From: Bacillus massilinigeriensis
GTDB taxonomy: Bacteria > Bacillota > Bacilli > Bacillales > Cytobacillaceae
Direction of reading: 5' to 3'
Length of the DNA stretch: 60,668 nt
NCBI RefSeq assembly: GCF_900111815.1
Contig: NZ_LT630016.1
Coordinates: forward strand, 53,790 to 114,457
Each line of letters begins with the position of its first letter. Position 1 is the first letter of the stretch. Under the pieces are notes generated by a model. It was not told where the DNA came from. It did not search any database and worked only from the letters and a program-made list of their open reading frames with translations. The translations under genes and the position numbers were made by a program. Shown piece after piece: positions 19,400-28,503 of this stretch.

Positions 19400-19464
19400 T
19401 TAGCACTCTTACTCTTAGAGTGCTAACCATACATTTAATATCATACATGGAAGGATCGTGTCAA
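19400..19464 (-). promoter_or_regulatory. htpG promoter with perfect CIRCE element
   Basis: TTAGCACTC-N9-GAGTGCTAA (19400-19426) matches the CIRCE consensus perfectly on both arms. Upstream on the minus strand are -35 TTGACA (19459-19464) and -10 TATTAA (19435-19440), 18 bp apart, so CIRCE lies at about the transcription start, the usual HrcA position. Confidence 0.92.
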
Positions 19465-19589
19465 TACATGTATTCTTCCGACTTTTTCCGTTTAATATTT
19501 TTCATAACAGTAACGTAACCATTATTTTTTAGTATAATTATCCTTGTGCATGTAAGGGTCATTTATGTAGAAGAAAGTAGGTGCCTCTA

Positions 19590-20699
19590 TTGGGAAACGT
19601 ACCAATTATTCAGTTCCATCGCGTAACCAAACAATATGATAATGATCCGCCCGTTCTCAACGATGTAAGCTTCGAGATCGAGCGCGGAAAATTTTATACC
19701 CTCCTCGGCCCATCCGGCTGCGGAAAAACGACTATCCTTCGTCTGATTGCTGGCTTTACAGAAGCTTCCGAAGGGGAAATCTTTTTTAACGGAAAAAAAA
19801 TCAACACCGTCCCTGCAAACAAGCGGCAAGTGAATACTGTTTTCCAGGATTACGCGTTGTTTCCTCATCTCAACGTTTTTGAAAATGTTGCCTTCGGACT
19901 GCGAATCAAAAAAATGAAGCAGCCTGTGATCGAGGCAAAAGTGAAAGAAGCCTTGAACTTCGTCAACTTAAAAGGCTATGAAAACCGGGAAATCCGCGAA
20001 ATGTCAGGCGGCCAGCGCCAACGTGTCGCAATCGCAAGAGCAATCGTAAACGAACCGGAAGTTATTCTGCTCGATGAACCGCTATCCGCGCTTGACCTCA
20101 AGCTTCGGACAGAGATGCAGTACGAGCTTCGCGAGCTTCAGCGCCGGCTCGGTATCACTTTCATTTTTGTTACGCATGACCAGGAAGAAGCTTTGGCCAT
20201 GTCTGATGAAATCTTTGTTTTGAACAAAGGAAAAATCCAGCAGAGCGGGACTCCAACGGACATTTACGATGAACCGATCAACCGTTTCGTTGCGGACTTC
20301 ATCGGCGAATCAAATATCGTCAAAGGAAACATGATCGAAGACTATCTCGTGGAGTTCGTCGGACGCCAATTTGAATGTGTCGATCAGGGCCTTGATAAAA
20401 ACGAGCCTGTCGAGATCGTCATTCGTCCGGAGGACCTTGAAATCACTTCGATTGAACAAGGCAAACTGAAAGTGAAAGTCGATTCTATCCTGTTCCGCGG
20501 CGTCCACTATGAGCTCAGCTGCTACGACCAGGACGGCAACGAGTGGCTCGTCCATTCCACCAAAAAAGCAGCAGTCGGCACAGAAATCGGCCTCTTCTTC
20601 GATCCTGAAGCCATCCATGTTATGCGTCTAGGCGAAACGGAAGAAGAATTCGATAAGCGGCTTGAAGCATATGCGGATGTGGACCAGGATGGAAAATAA
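19590..20699 (+). CDS. potA: spermidine/putrescine ABC transporter ATPase PotA
   Basis: About 369 residues from a TTG start with AGGTG six bases upstream; a GTG nine bases earlier is the alternative. Walker [11 protein letters not shown]-loop [20 protein letters not shown], signature [14 protein letters not shown], Walker [13 protein letters not shown] and switch His [13 protein letters not shown]. The C-terminal TOBE-type domain (from about residue 270, [10 protein letters not shown]) is typical of PotA/MalK-class importers. It powers polyamine uptake with PotBCD, whose genes follow with overlaps. A TATAAT at about 19533 with an AT-rich spacer may be the operon promoter, divergent from htpG. 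Confidence 0.93.
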   Translation: MGNVPIIQFHRVTKQYDNDPPVLNDVSFEIERGKFYTLLGPSGCGKTTILRLIAGFTEASEGEIFFNGKKINTVPANKRQVNTVFQDYALFPHLNVFENVAFGLRIKKMKQPVIEAKVKEALNFVNLKGYENREIREMSGGQRQRVAIARAIVNEPEVILLDEPLSALDLKLRTEMQYELRELQRRLGITFIFVTHDQEEALAMSDEIFVLNKGKIQQSGTPTDIYDEPINRFVADFIGESNIVKGNMIEDYLVEFVGRQFECVDQGLDKNEPVEIVIRPEDLEITSIEQGKLKVKVDSILFRGVHYELSCYDQDGNEWLVHSTKKAAVGTEIGLFFDPEAIHVMRLGETEEEFDKRLEAYADVDQDGK

Positions 20700-21492
20700 A
20701 CTCACTCGCACCCTCTATGCCGTTCCTTATATGCTTTGGATTGTACTGTTTGTCGTGGCGCCGATATTGCTCGTTCTCTACTATTCTTTTTTCAATATTG
20801 ATGGGCAATTATCGTTTGATAACTATGAAAAATTCTTTACGCCAGTCTATTTAAAAATGATTGTCAGCTCCTTTTGGTATGCCTTCCTGATTACAGCCAT
20901 CACGCTTCTTGTGGCTTACCCTGCTGCGTACCTGCTGACAAAAACAACGCATAAACAGCTATGGCTTCTGTTAATCATCACGCCATCTTGGATCAACCTG
21001 CTTCTGAAGGCGTACGCATTCCTAGGAATCTTCGGTACTTACGGAGCTGCAAACAGTTTTCTGGAGGCAATTGGGATTGGATCGCAGCAAATATTGTTCA
21101 CTGACTTTAGCTTCGTGTTCGTTTCGGTCTATATTTTCATCCCGTTTATGATTCTACCAATCTTTAACTCTTTGAACGACTTGAATCCGACATTGCTTGA
21201 TGCAGCCAACGACCTTGGCGCTTCAAAGTGGACCACTTTCCGACGAGTCATTTTCCCATTGACCATCGATGGGGTAAAGTCAGGATGCCAGGTTGTTTTC
21301 ATCCCAGCACTGTCGCTGTTCATGCTGACAAGGCTGATTGCCGGAAACCGGGTCATTACTCTAGGTACGGCAATCGAACAACATTTCCTCGTGACAGAAG
21401 ATTGGGGAATGGGCTCAATGATTTCCGTCTTCTTGATGATTACGATGGTCCTGATCATGGTTCTGACAGGCACTAGAAAGCGGGGTGCATAA
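20689..21492 (+). CDS. potB: polyamine ABC transporter permease PotB
   Basis: About 267 residues, six membrane helices. The EAA loop of binding-protein-dependent permeases appears as [21 protein letters not shown]. The start ATG ([15 protein letters not shown]) overlaps the end of potA by 11 bp; other in-frame ATGs lie 12 to 27 bp upstream and the start is not certain. Forms the membrane channel with PotC. Confidence 0.9.
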   Translation: MENKLTRTLYAVPYMLWIVLFVVAPILLVLYYSFFNIDGQLSFDNYEKFFTPVYLKMIVSSFWYAFLITAITLLVAYPAAYLLTKTTHKQLWLLLIITPSWINLLLKAYAFLGIFGTYGAANSFLEAIGIGSQQILFTDFSFVFVSVYIFIPFMILPIFNSLNDLNPTLLDAANDLGASKWTTFRRVIFPLTIDGVKSGCQVVFIPALSLFMLTRLIAGNRVITLGTAIEQHFLVTEDWGMGSMISVFLMITMVLIMVLTGTRKRGA

Positions 21493-21493
21493 G

Positions 21494-22297
21494 TTGGACA
21501 GGAAACTGACACCCGTATCAAAAATTTACTTGGCGATTATCTTTTTTATTCTCTATGCGCCAATCATGTTCTTGGTTTTCTATTCTTTTAACAGCGGCGA
21601 GACGATGTACAACTTCAAAGGGTTCACGCTTGACTGGTACAAGGAGCTGTTCCAGGATACCCGCCTGTTGATCATTGTGCTGAACACAATCGTTGTTGCC
21701 CTGCTGGCGGCACTCATCTCCACAATTATTGGAGTGCTTGGCGCCCTGGCAATCCATAACGCACGAAAGAGAAAGGCCAAAAACGCGCTTCTTTCGTTGA
21801 ACAATGTGCTAATCGTCAGTCCTGATGTCATCATCGGCGCATCTTTTTTAATCCTGTTCACATTGGCTGGAATCAAGCTCGGCTTCTATTCTGTGCTGCT
21901 CAGTCATATTGCTTTCTGTATTCCAATCGTTGTATTGATGGTGCTGCCGAAGCTGTCGGAAATGAGCCCGTCACTCATCGATGCAGCGCGCGATCTTGGC
22001 GCAAGCACATGGGATGTTTTTGCAAAAGTCATCATTCCTTATATTTCACCGGGAATATTCGCAGGCTTTTTCATGGCGCTGACATATTCTTTTGATGACT
22101 TTGCCGTTACTTTTTTTGTAACAGGAAACGGCTTTTCTACGCTGTCAGTAGAAATCTATTCGATGGCACGGCAAGGGATATCCCTGCATATTAACGCGCT
22201 GTCTGCACTGCTGTTCCTGTTCACTATGCTCCTAGTGGTTATTTACTACTTCATCACGCAGCGCTATAAGCCGAACGGAATGGGGGTTCGAAAATGA
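21494..22297 (+). CDS. potC: polyamine ABC transporter permease PotC
   Basis: About 267 residues, six membrane helices, EAA loop DAARDLGASTWDVFAKVIIPYI. The TTG at 21494 has GGGGTG six bases upstream and is preferred; a GTG at 21485 overlapping potB is the alternative. It ends YKPNGMGVRK, overlapping the potD start by 4 bp (ATGA), which implies translational coupling. Confidence 0.9.
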   Translation: MDRKLTPVSKIYLAIIFFILYAPIMFLVFYSFNSGETMYNFKGFTLDWYKELFQDTRLLIIVLNTIVVALLAALISTIIGVLGALAIHNARKRKAKNALLSLNNVLIVSPDVIIGASFLILFTLAGIKLGFYSVLLSHIAFCIPIVVLMVLPKLSEMSPSLIDAARDLGASTWDVFAKVIIPYISPGIFAGFFMALTYSFDDFAVTFFVTGNGFSTLSVEIYSMARQGISLHINALSALLFLFTMLLVVIYYFITQRYKPNGMGVRK

Positions 22298-23367
22298 GCA
22301 GGATAGTACGTTTTTTTATAGGCATTGCTGCCGTATCTGCGGTGCTGCTCTATTCGATTTCCAGCCTTAATTCCGATCAAGGCTATTCCGGCGGAAATAC
22401 GCTCACCATTTACAATTGGGGCGATTATATTGACACCGACTTGATCAAACAGTTTGAAAAAGAAACCGGAATGAAAGTCATCTACGAAACTTTTGATTCC
22501 AATGAAGCAATGATGACAAAGATTCGCCAAGGAGGAACCCATTACGATATCGCAATTCCTTCCGAATACATGATCGACAAAATGAGAAAAGAAGACTTGC
22601 TGGTCAAGCTAGACCATTCCAAAATCCCAAACCTGAAAAATGTGGATAAGCGGTTTATGGATTTACCTTTTGACCCAAAAAATCATTATTCCGTCCCGTA
22701 CTTTTGGGGAACGGTCGGGATTGCCTATAACTCAAAAATGCTGGGTGGCATGCAGATTGACAGCTGGGCAGACCTTTGGAATCCAAAGCTTGAGAATCAA
22801 ATTTTATTCGTGGACGGGGCGAGGGAAGTAATCGGAATGGGATTGAACAGCCTCGGATACTCGCTGAATGATACAGATAGAAACCATCTGTTACAGGCTA
22901 AAAACAAGCTTGATACGCTGACACCGAATGTCAAAGCGATTGTTGGAGACGAAATCCGTCTCCTTTTGGAAAATGAAGAAGCTGCCGTTGGCGTTGTCTG
23001 GTCAGGAGTCGCCTCCGAAATCATGGCGGAAAACGAGAATCTGGAATATGTTGTCCCAAAAGAAGGTTCCAACCTTTGGTTCGACAATATGGTCATTCCA
23101 AAAACAGCTAAAAACGTGGATGGCGCCCATCAGTTCATCAATTTTATGCTAGATCCAAAGGTAAACGCTCAAAACACCGAGTATGTCAGCTATTCAACAC
23201 CGAATAAAGCAGCTTTGGAACATATGCCAAAGGAAATGGTCGAAGACGAACGCTTTTATCCTTCTGAAGAACTGACCAAAAAGCTCGAAGTGTACGAAAA
23301 CCTTGGGAAGAAAAATCTTGCGTATTACAACGAATTGTTCTTGCAGTTCAAAATGCACCGGAAATAA
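22294..23367 (+). CDS. potD: polyamine-binding protein PotD
   Basis: 357 residues. N-terminal hydrophobic segment (residues 5-23) without a lipobox Cys, so it is either cleaved or stays as an anchor. LTIYNWGDYIDTDLIKQFEKETG and YDIAIPSEYMIDKM are the usual start of PotD/PotF folds, and YWGTVGIAYN-like FWGTVGIAYN, WSGVASEIM and WFDNMVIPKTAKN line the ligand cleft in the family. It delivers spermidine/putrescine to PotBC. Last gene of potABCD with a terminator straight after. Confidence 0.92.
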   Translation: MSRIVRFFIGIAAVSAVLLYSISSLNSDQGYSGGNTLTIYNWGDYIDTDLIKQFEKETGMKVIYETFDSNEAMMTKIRQGGTHYDIAIPSEYMIDKMRKEDLLVKLDHSKIPNLKNVDKRFMDLPFDPKNHYSVPYFWGTVGIAYNSKMLGGMQIDSWADLWNPKLENQILFVDGAREVIGMGLNSLGYSLNDTDRNHLLQAKNKLDTLTPNVKAIVGDEIRLLLENEEAAVGVVWSGVASEIMAENENLEYVVPKEGSNLWFDNMVIPKTAKNVDGAHQFINFMLDPKVNAQNTEYVSYSTPNKAALEHMPKEMVEDERFYPSEELTKKLEVYENLGKKNLAYYNELFLQFKMHRK

Positions 23368-23410
23368 AAAAAGACGGACAGCGCGGCTTAAGCGTTGTCC
23401 GTCTATTTCG
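23368..23410 (+). terminator. potABCD terminator
   Basis: GACGGACAGCG ... CGTTGTCCGTC forms an 11-bp stem (one G-T pair) directly after the potD stop, followed by TATTT. The preceding A run could let it also serve the convergent minus-strand gene. Confidence 0.8.
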
Positions 23411-23417
23411 CTTGTTC

Positions 23418-24020
23418 TTAATCATTCATTCTTGCAAGGAAATCACCAAGCAGGTCGTCAAGACCTGCCTCGCTTCCTAGCGCTTCTTGCTTTGGTTCTT
23501 CCTGCTGCTTGTTCTCCTTGTGGATAGATTCCCAGTCAAAACTATCTAGATCATCGCTCTCCATAAGGGATTCCCTCGTAGCTGCAGCCTGATCTTCATG
23601 CGGTTCGAAAGCCGATTTGTTAGTTCGCTTCTCAGGGCTCTCTTCTTGGAGATACAGCGCTTCGTCGATATCAGTCCGATTGCTGTTCATTGAGGCAAGC
23701 AGTGAAGCGGACCGAACGGGATTCTGAAGAAGCTGGTAAACAATGCTTCCGAGCAAAGCTTCCGAATGCTCATGCTTCAACCAATCTCGCTGCACCTTTG
23801 TCAGCCTGCCGGGCAAGGGGACGGTAATCGTTTCTTTTTCCTTCCCGTAAGAGGTTCCAACCCCTTGAACAACGAACTCAGCGATCTTGCTGGAAAAATT
23901 GCGCCGTTCAGTCTCTTTCAGTTTTTGGAGCTGCCTCAAGAGGTGATCCGGGATATCAGAAGGGACCCGGAACGATATCGTTTGGCCTCTTTTGACCTCG
24001 CTTGCATTGCTTTTATTCAT
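23418..24020 (-). CDS. ParR-like centromere-binding partner of the actin homologue
   Basis: 200 residues, 15 bp after the actin-like gene. The N-terminus, GQTISFRVPSDIPDHLLRQL then KLKETERRNFSSKIAEFV, has the strand-helix-helix look of ribbon-helix-helix ParR proteins. The middle is polar and low-complexity, and the extreme C-terminus is a short acidic amphipathic helix, GLDDLLGDFLARMND. In known ParMR systems the N-terminal part binds the centromere and the C-terminal helix binds the filament end; this layout is seen here, the function is inferred. No plasmid replication gene is nearby. Confidence 0.7.
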   Translation of the reverse strand: MNKSNASEVKRGQTISFRVPSDIPDHLLRQLQKLKETERRNFSSKIAEFVVQGVGTSYGKEKETITVPLPGRLTKVQRDWLKHEHSEALLGSIVYQLLQNPVRSASLLASMNSNRTDIDEALYLQEESPEKRTNKSAFEPHEDQAAATRESLMESDDLDSFDWESIHKENKQQEEPKQEALGSEAGLDDLLGDFLARMND

Positions 24021-24035
24021 AGGACCACCCTATTC

Positions 24036-25208
24036 TCAGTTCTTTACCGGCTGTTTTGCCTCTTGCTGTTTTTCCGTCCGCCGAGCAAAATCGTGGATAA
24101 GCTTATAGTATGCGTTTGCCATCATCCAGATGCTTTCTTTTTCATCTTCAAAGAAGTCAATATTATAACCATCAAGGCTGTTATTCAGCGTTTTGATATA
24201 CTCTTTCAGCACAATTGCCCCGCCCCCGACAAAGTAGCAAATTTCTGTCTGGGAGTTCTTCTGCCATACGTTCCGAAGCAAACGGTATTGCTTCTTCGCA
24301 AGGTCTAGCAGGATGCGGTCCGTAATATCGTGGACGCTTGTCCTGCTGCCTTTCACCATAATATGATTGCGGTCGTTTTTCTTTGTGATGATTTCCACGA
24401 CATCCCTGCGGCTGTCCAGTTCCACCCCATGTTTTGTGCGAATTTCTTCGCGAATGGCTTCAAGCGATTCTGACACGCCCAGGTTGAAGCCCTGCGCCTT
24501 ATCATCATCCACATTGCGGTTCTTAATAACCGCGATATCTGTGGACAAACCGCCGATATCCTGAATGAGAATTCGCTTATCAATCAAATCTTTGTTGATG
24601 ATTTTCGAGTCATTGTCCATCACAAGGTTGATAAAGGCAGCAAAGCCCTCAGGATAAACTTTCACTTCATCAAATTTAATATTTACTTTGATCCCTTGGT
24701 ATTTTGGAGTCACTAGGAATTCGACTTGATGGACATTTCCTGTCAGCTTTGAACGGTAACCTGCGTCCTTTCCTTCCTTCACTTCGCGCAGCGGAAGGCC
24801 TGTTCCCAGCAGATAGCTAGCATCTATAACATTTTTATTGCGATTGAAAATGCTTTTGTTTTCCTCGCGTGCTGCGTCTAATGCGAGCGTCGCAAAAAGC
24901 ATAATAAGTGTCTGATCTTCCTCAGATTTACTGCTGCCAGGGTCAAGCTCTGTTGCATTTTGGCTTTTCGTAGCAAGATGTCCAATTCGGTATATAGCGT
25001 TGTTTTCTTTTAAAGCAGGAGAGTGAACCTTGATATGGATACCCTCAAGCGGGTTCTTCTCGTCAAGCTCTTCAATTCCGATGACAGGTCGGTCTTCCGT
25101 ATCCCTCGCGATGATGTTCGGAATGTTCAACTCGTAATCCATTTTGCCAAAAATCGCTTTGATCGAATCGTTCCCTACATCAATTGCGGCAATTCTCGAT
25201 TTTGTCAT
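24036..25208 (-). CDS. ParM/StbA-family actin-like ATPase
   Basis: 390 residues. Actin-fold motifs in order: phosphate 1 AAIDVGNDSIKAIFG (residues 7-21), phosphate 2 IQDIGGLSTDIAVI (about 220-233) and the adenosine motif YFVGGGAIVLKEYI (about 327-340). Polymerising actins of this class push DNA copies apart when bound to a ParR-parC complex. It heads a two-gene operon with the ParR-like gene, and an array of GTAWAC repeats lies 110-315 bp upstream, where parC is found in ParMRC systems. GGGGACAGACCA precedes the ATG. Flanking genes look chromosomal, so this is a chromosomal copy or an integrated remnant. Confidence 0.85.
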   Translation of the reverse strand: MTKSRIAAIDVGNDSIKAIFGKMDYELNIPNIIARDTEDRPVIGIEELDEKNPLEGIHIKVHSPALKENNAIYRIGHLATKSQNATELDPGSSKSEEDQTLIMLFATLALDAAREENKSIFNRNKNVIDASYLLGTGLPLREVKEGKDAGYRSKLTGNVHQVEFLVTPKYQGIKVNIKFDEVKVYPEGFAAFINLVMDNDSKIINKDLIDKRILIQDIGGLSTDIAVIKNRNVDDDKAQGFNLGVSESLEAIREEIRTKHGVELDSRRDVVEIITKKNDRNHIMVKGSRTSVHDITDRILLDLAKKQYRLLRNVWQKNSQTEICYFVGGGAIVLKEYIKTLNNSLDGYNIDFFEDEKESIWMMANAYYKLIHDFARRTEKQQEAKQPVKN

Positions 25209-25320
25209 TGGTCTGTCCCCTTTGCTTGTTTAATAGATGAAATGGGCTATGTAAAGTACTACTTTGCCTATCTAAAGGTTAAAGGTGGAAAAGAGTTTTC
25301 ACAATGGAACCAGTGAAAAA

Positions 25321-25522
25321 GATACACAAACGTAAACCTGTAAACATTCTGTAAACTTGGGTATTTTTTGTATACAAAATCGTATGCATTAACTGCAATT
25401 CGTATACATGTTGCTACAACGGCATGTGTACGTGTTTGTATACTTGTAAACACAATTGTAAACATCACGTAAACAAATTGATTACATGTACACAAATTTG
25501 TTTACAACAGGTTTTTGTATAC
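25321..25522. repeat. candidate parC centromere: about 14 GTAWAC-type repeats
   Basis: GTAAAC, GTATAC or one-base variants begin at 25332, 25340, 25351, 25370, 25382, 25402, 25426, 25438, 25446, 25458, 25469, 25488, 25500 (inverted) and 25517. Spacings cluster around 8, 11-12 and 19-20 bp, about one or two helical turns. The array sits upstream of the ParM/ParR-like operon on its promoter side. The role as ParR-binding centromere and operator is inferred from position and repeat structure. Confidence 0.7.
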
Positions 25523-25540
25523 AACTACAAGGAGAATTTC

Positions 25541-25971
25541 CATTTGGGGAAGCTGTTTAATCAGCTCAATAGGAGAAGAGTTCCAGATAGATTATAGGAA
25601 CATTTGTTCTAATTTTATTTTAATCTAACTGTTAACCTATGTCAATAAATAAAAAGCGCCCTTGTTTCTGTCTACTACTTTTGCAAGATTCAGTCACTCA
25701 AATTGGATAAACCTCCATTTTAATTCAGGATACATTCCATACGACTCTCCCCCCCTCTTCCTCATACACCAACAACTTTTTATCTATTTTCATGAAATCT
25801 AAAAGACAATAAACAGGAAGCAATCAGCTTGACTGCAAACGAATACAAGGAGTACTTTATTGATTAGAAACCTTTTTTTCCGTCTGCAGGGTTTATGGCT
25901 TCGAGTTAAAAGCCAAAAATATATATAATTAAGAAACTACAAGCATTCAGTTGAAACCGGAGGTAATTATT
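25541..25971. other. intergenic region with an MFS-gene promoter
   Basis: No gene seen in the 430 bases between the repeat array and the MFS transporter. A TATAAT at 25924-25929 preceded by an AT-rich tract is a likely -10 box for the downstream pair, 43 bp before its TTG start. Confidence 0.5.
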
Positions 25972-27153
25972 TTGGAAACAAAAAAGGGAGCATTGCCGTT
26001 GCTATTCGCCGTCATGTTTCTCGTCATGGTCGGCTTTGGCATCATTATACCTGTCATGCCATTCTACGCGGAAGAATTAGGCGCTTCGCCTACTCAGCTT
26101 GGCCTTCTCATGGCTGTATACTCGTTGATGCAGCTATTGTTTGCACCAATGTGGGGAAGGGTCTCTGACCGTATTGGCAGGAAGCCTGTCATCATGGTCG
26201 GAATTGCGGGGCTAGCGCTTTCGTTCTTCCTGATGGCTTTCTCGACGAGTCTTTGGATGCTTTTTGCCGCACGGATCATTGGTGGTTTGCTTTCCTCAGC
26301 TAATATGCCTACCGTTATGGCATATGTTGCAGATGTCACTTCTGACGAGGACCGCGGCAAAGGAATGGGGATCATTGGCGCTGCTGTCGGCCTTGGCTTT
26401 ATTTTTGGGCCTGCAATTGGCGGGCTGTTCTCCAAGAACAACCTATCCACACCATTTTTCATTGCAGGGGCGTCTTCCCTATTAACATTCCTGCTCGTGG
26501 CATTCATTTTAAAAGAGTCTCTTTCTCCAGAACACAGGCATAGTACGAAGAAGGAAAAAAGATCCTTGTTGGATGCACTTAACAGTCCGCTCTCACTGCT
26601 GTTCATTCTGCAGCTGTTCATCACGCTTTCCCTGTCAGGCCTGGAAGCAACGTTTGCTTACTTTGCTGCAGAGAAAGCAAACATGGATACCGTTCATCTC
26701 GGCTATATATTCATGATCATGGGATTTGCCGGTGCTATTGTCCAAGGCGGACTCGTCGGCCGCCTCACACGGAAGTTTGGCGAGGGTGCAATCATTCAAG
26801 CAGGAATTATTATTTCGGCAATTGGTTTTGGTCTCATTCTTCAGGCCGACAGCTTTTTCACATCAGCAGTCTACATGACCATTTTCGGCATTGGAAATGG
26901 GATTATTCGCCCGAGTGTGTCAGCAATTTTAACAAAAAAATCAACATCAGGACACGGGAGCACAACAGGCTTGCTTTCCTCTTTTGACTCTCTTGGCCGG
27001 ATTATCGGACCGCCGCTCGGAGGCTGGCTCTTCTCAATCTCCATTGGACTGCCGTACCTTTCTGGGATTATTTTGTCTGCCATTGCGCTTATTGTCTACC
27101 AAGTTTTTGCGGTAAGGATGAAAAAACAGCAAAACCAGACATTAATAAATTAA
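25972..27153 (+). CDS. MFS drug/multidrug efflux transporter (TetA/NorA-like)
   Basis: 393 residues from a TTG with GGAGGT seven to twelve bases upstream. Twelve membrane helices; MFS motif A appears as GRVSDRIGRKPVIM after helix 2, and the antiporter motif C as GAAVGLGFIFGPAIGG in helix 5, which marks drug:proton exporters. No substrate can be named. The thioredoxin-like gene begins 19 bp after the stop and is probably co-transcribed. Confidence 0.88.
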   Translation: METKKGALPLLFAVMFLVMVGFGIIIPVMPFYAEELGASPTQLGLLMAVYSLMQLLFAPMWGRVSDRIGRKPVIMVGIAGLALSFFLMAFSTSLWMLFAARIIGGLLSSANMPTVMAYVADVTSDEDRGKGMGIIGAAVGLGFIFGPAIGGLFSKNNLSTPFFIAGASSLLTFLLVAFILKESLSPEHRHSTKKEKRSLLDALNSPLSLLFILQLFITLSLSGLEATFAYFAAEKANMDTVHLGYIFMIMGFAGAIVQGGLVGRLTRKFGEGAIIQAGIIISAIGFGLILQADSFFTSAVYMTIFGIGNGIIRPSVSAILTKKSTSGHGSTTGLLSSFDSLGRIIGPPLGGWLFSISIGLPYLSGIILSAIALIVYQVFAVRMKKQQNQTLIN

Positions 27154-27172
27154 TGCTGAAGGAGAATGAAAG

Positions 27173-27496
27173 ATGCGGATGTTACGTTCCATCGAAGAAA
27201 CGGCAAACTTCATTGAAAATAACAGATTCAGTTTTGTCTATGTCCTCTCCGAAAACTGAGGCGTCTGCCACTCTCTCCTTCCTCAGGTTGAGGGAGTATT
27301 GACCGAGTTGTCGGACATCCAGCTTGCGGTAGTGGATATCGAAAAAGTGCCCGAAATGGCAGGATTTCTGATGGCATTTACTGCACCAGTCCTTGTACTG
27401 TATGTAGATGGCAAGGAAGCGTTGCGGGAAGCACGCTTTGTCCCAGTCGAAAAGCTGCGAAACTCCCTTCATCGTATATATGATGCGGCACAGTAA
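27173..27496 (+). CDS. thioredoxin-like protein with TGA at the first active-site Cys (candidate selenoprotein)
   Basis: Read through one TGA (27257-27259, codon 29), the frame gives 107 residues of a thioredoxin fold: an N-terminal helix (SIEETANFIENN), strand FSFVYVLSEN, then TGA-GVCHSLLPQVE, strand DIQLAVVDIEKV, the cis-Pro region FTAPVLVLYVDGKE and a final helix. Homologues carry Cys at the TGA position (CxVCH), so the motif would be UxxC. The frame is otherwise intact. GGAG lies eight bases before the ATG. A hairpin resembling a bacterial SECIS follows the TGA. The alternative is a nonsense mutation (TGC or TGT to TGA) or a base error. No selA/B/C/D genes are in this window. Confidence 0.65.
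27257..27298 (+). promoter_or_regulatory. SECIS-like hairpin after the in-frame TGA
   Basis: CTCC (27275-27278) pairs with GGAG (27293-27296), and CTCA (27282-27285) with TGAG (27289-27292), leaving a UUC bulge and a GGU apical loop. E. coli fdhF SECIS also presents GGU in its apical loop. The GG lies 26 nt after the TGA, within the spacing known for bacterial SECIS elements. The stem is short and the call is inference. Confidence 0.45.
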
Positions 27497-27499
27497 GAG

Positions 27500-27538
27500 G
27501 AGCCACTCCGATAAATCAGGAGCGGCTCTTTTTTTGCT
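27500..27538 (+). terminator. terminator after the thioredoxin-like gene
   Basis: GAGCCACTCC ... GGAGCGGCTC stem followed by seven T, ending the MFS/thioredoxin unit. Confidence 0.85.
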
Positions 27539-27638
27539 TTAGAAGAAATTTTTCCCTCTGTCTGAATTTGTTTTGATATTTCCCCTCTAAATACGTTATT
27601 GTTATACTACAAAATTACCGCATAAAGGTGTGTTGAAC

Positions 27639-28346
27639 ATGCGTATTAATAAATTCATTAGTGAATCGGGAAAAACATCAAGGCGTGGGGCGGACAGGCT
27701 CATTAGCGAGGGACGGGTCACCATCAATGGGAAAGTGGCGAAAATTGGGAGCCAAGTTGAACCCGGAGACGATGTCCGAGTGAATGGCAATCAAATTAGG
27801 ATGGCGAGCAACTACGTATACCTTGCGCTGAACAAACCTGTCGGCATCACGAGTACGACGGAAAAAAACGTGAAGGGCAACATTGTCGACCTAGTTAATC
27901 ATCCATTAAGAATTTTTAATATCGGCCGCCTCGATAAAGAATCGGAAGGACTCATTCTGCTCACAAACGACGGGGATATCGTCAACGAAATTCTTCGCGC
28001 CGAAAACAAGCATGAAAAAGAGTACATCGTGTCAGTAGACAGACCCATCACGGACGAATTTGTCCGGAAGATGGAGGCAGGTGTTGAAATCCTTGATACG
28101 AAGACGCTTCCTTGCAAAGTGAGGCCAATTTCAAAATATGAGTTTAACATCACCCTAACGCAAGGGTTGAATAGGCAAATTCGGCGGATGTGTGCTGCCT
28201 TTGGATACGAAGTGACAAGGCTGCAGCGAATCAGGATCATGAACATCCACTTAGGCAATCTTCCGTACGGCCAATGGCGCGATTTATCGAAAAAAGAGAA
28301 GCGGCAGCTTTTCAGCGATTTAAACTATACTCCGAAAGAGTGGTAA
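27639..28346 (+). CDS. rluF: 23S rRNA pseudouridine synthase RluF-type
   Basis: 235 residues. N-terminal S4 RNA-binding domain ([21 protein letters not shown]), catalytic motif [19 protein letters not shown] with the nucleophile Asp, and the end motif [17 protein letters not shown]. RsuA/RluB/E/F family; the [18 protein letters not shown] part and C-terminal extension suggest RluF, which modifies U2604 in E. coli. It starts at the ATG at 27639 with AAAGGTG eight bases upstream. Single gene with its own terminator. Confidence 0.88.
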   Translation: MRINKFISESGKTSRRGADRLISEGRVTINGKVAKIGSQVEPGDDVRVNGNQIRMASNYVYLALNKPVGITSTTEKNVKGNIVDLVNHPLRIFNIGRLDKESEGLILLTNDGDIVNEILRAENKHEKEYIVSVDRPITDEFVRKMEAGVEILDTKTLPCKVRPISKYEFNITLTQGLNRQIRRMCAAFGYEVTRLQRIRIMNIHLGNLPYGQWRDLSKKEKRQLFSDLNYTPKEW

Positions 28347-28403
28347 ATTTCCGAGTTTAGGCGTAGGATATAGCGTGATTCAACCAAAGATTTCTGTCAT
28401 TTG

Positions 28404-28438
28404 ACAAGGGCATCCAGACGCCACGGATGCCCTTTTTT
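28404..28438 (+). terminator. rluF terminator
   Basis: AAGGGCATCC-N10-GGATGCCCTTTTTT, a clean 10-bp stem with a T run. Confidence 0.9.
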
Positions 28439-28503
28439 ACGTTCGCTTATTTCGATCCTTCTTCTTCGTCCCCAACTATTTTCCTCCCGGCAACCCGTAC
28501 ATT

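Noticed and set aside
25268-25495. 75-codon minus-strand frame across the GTAWAC array
   Set aside because: Its content is dictated by the repeats; it has no start signal and overlaps the presumed centromere.
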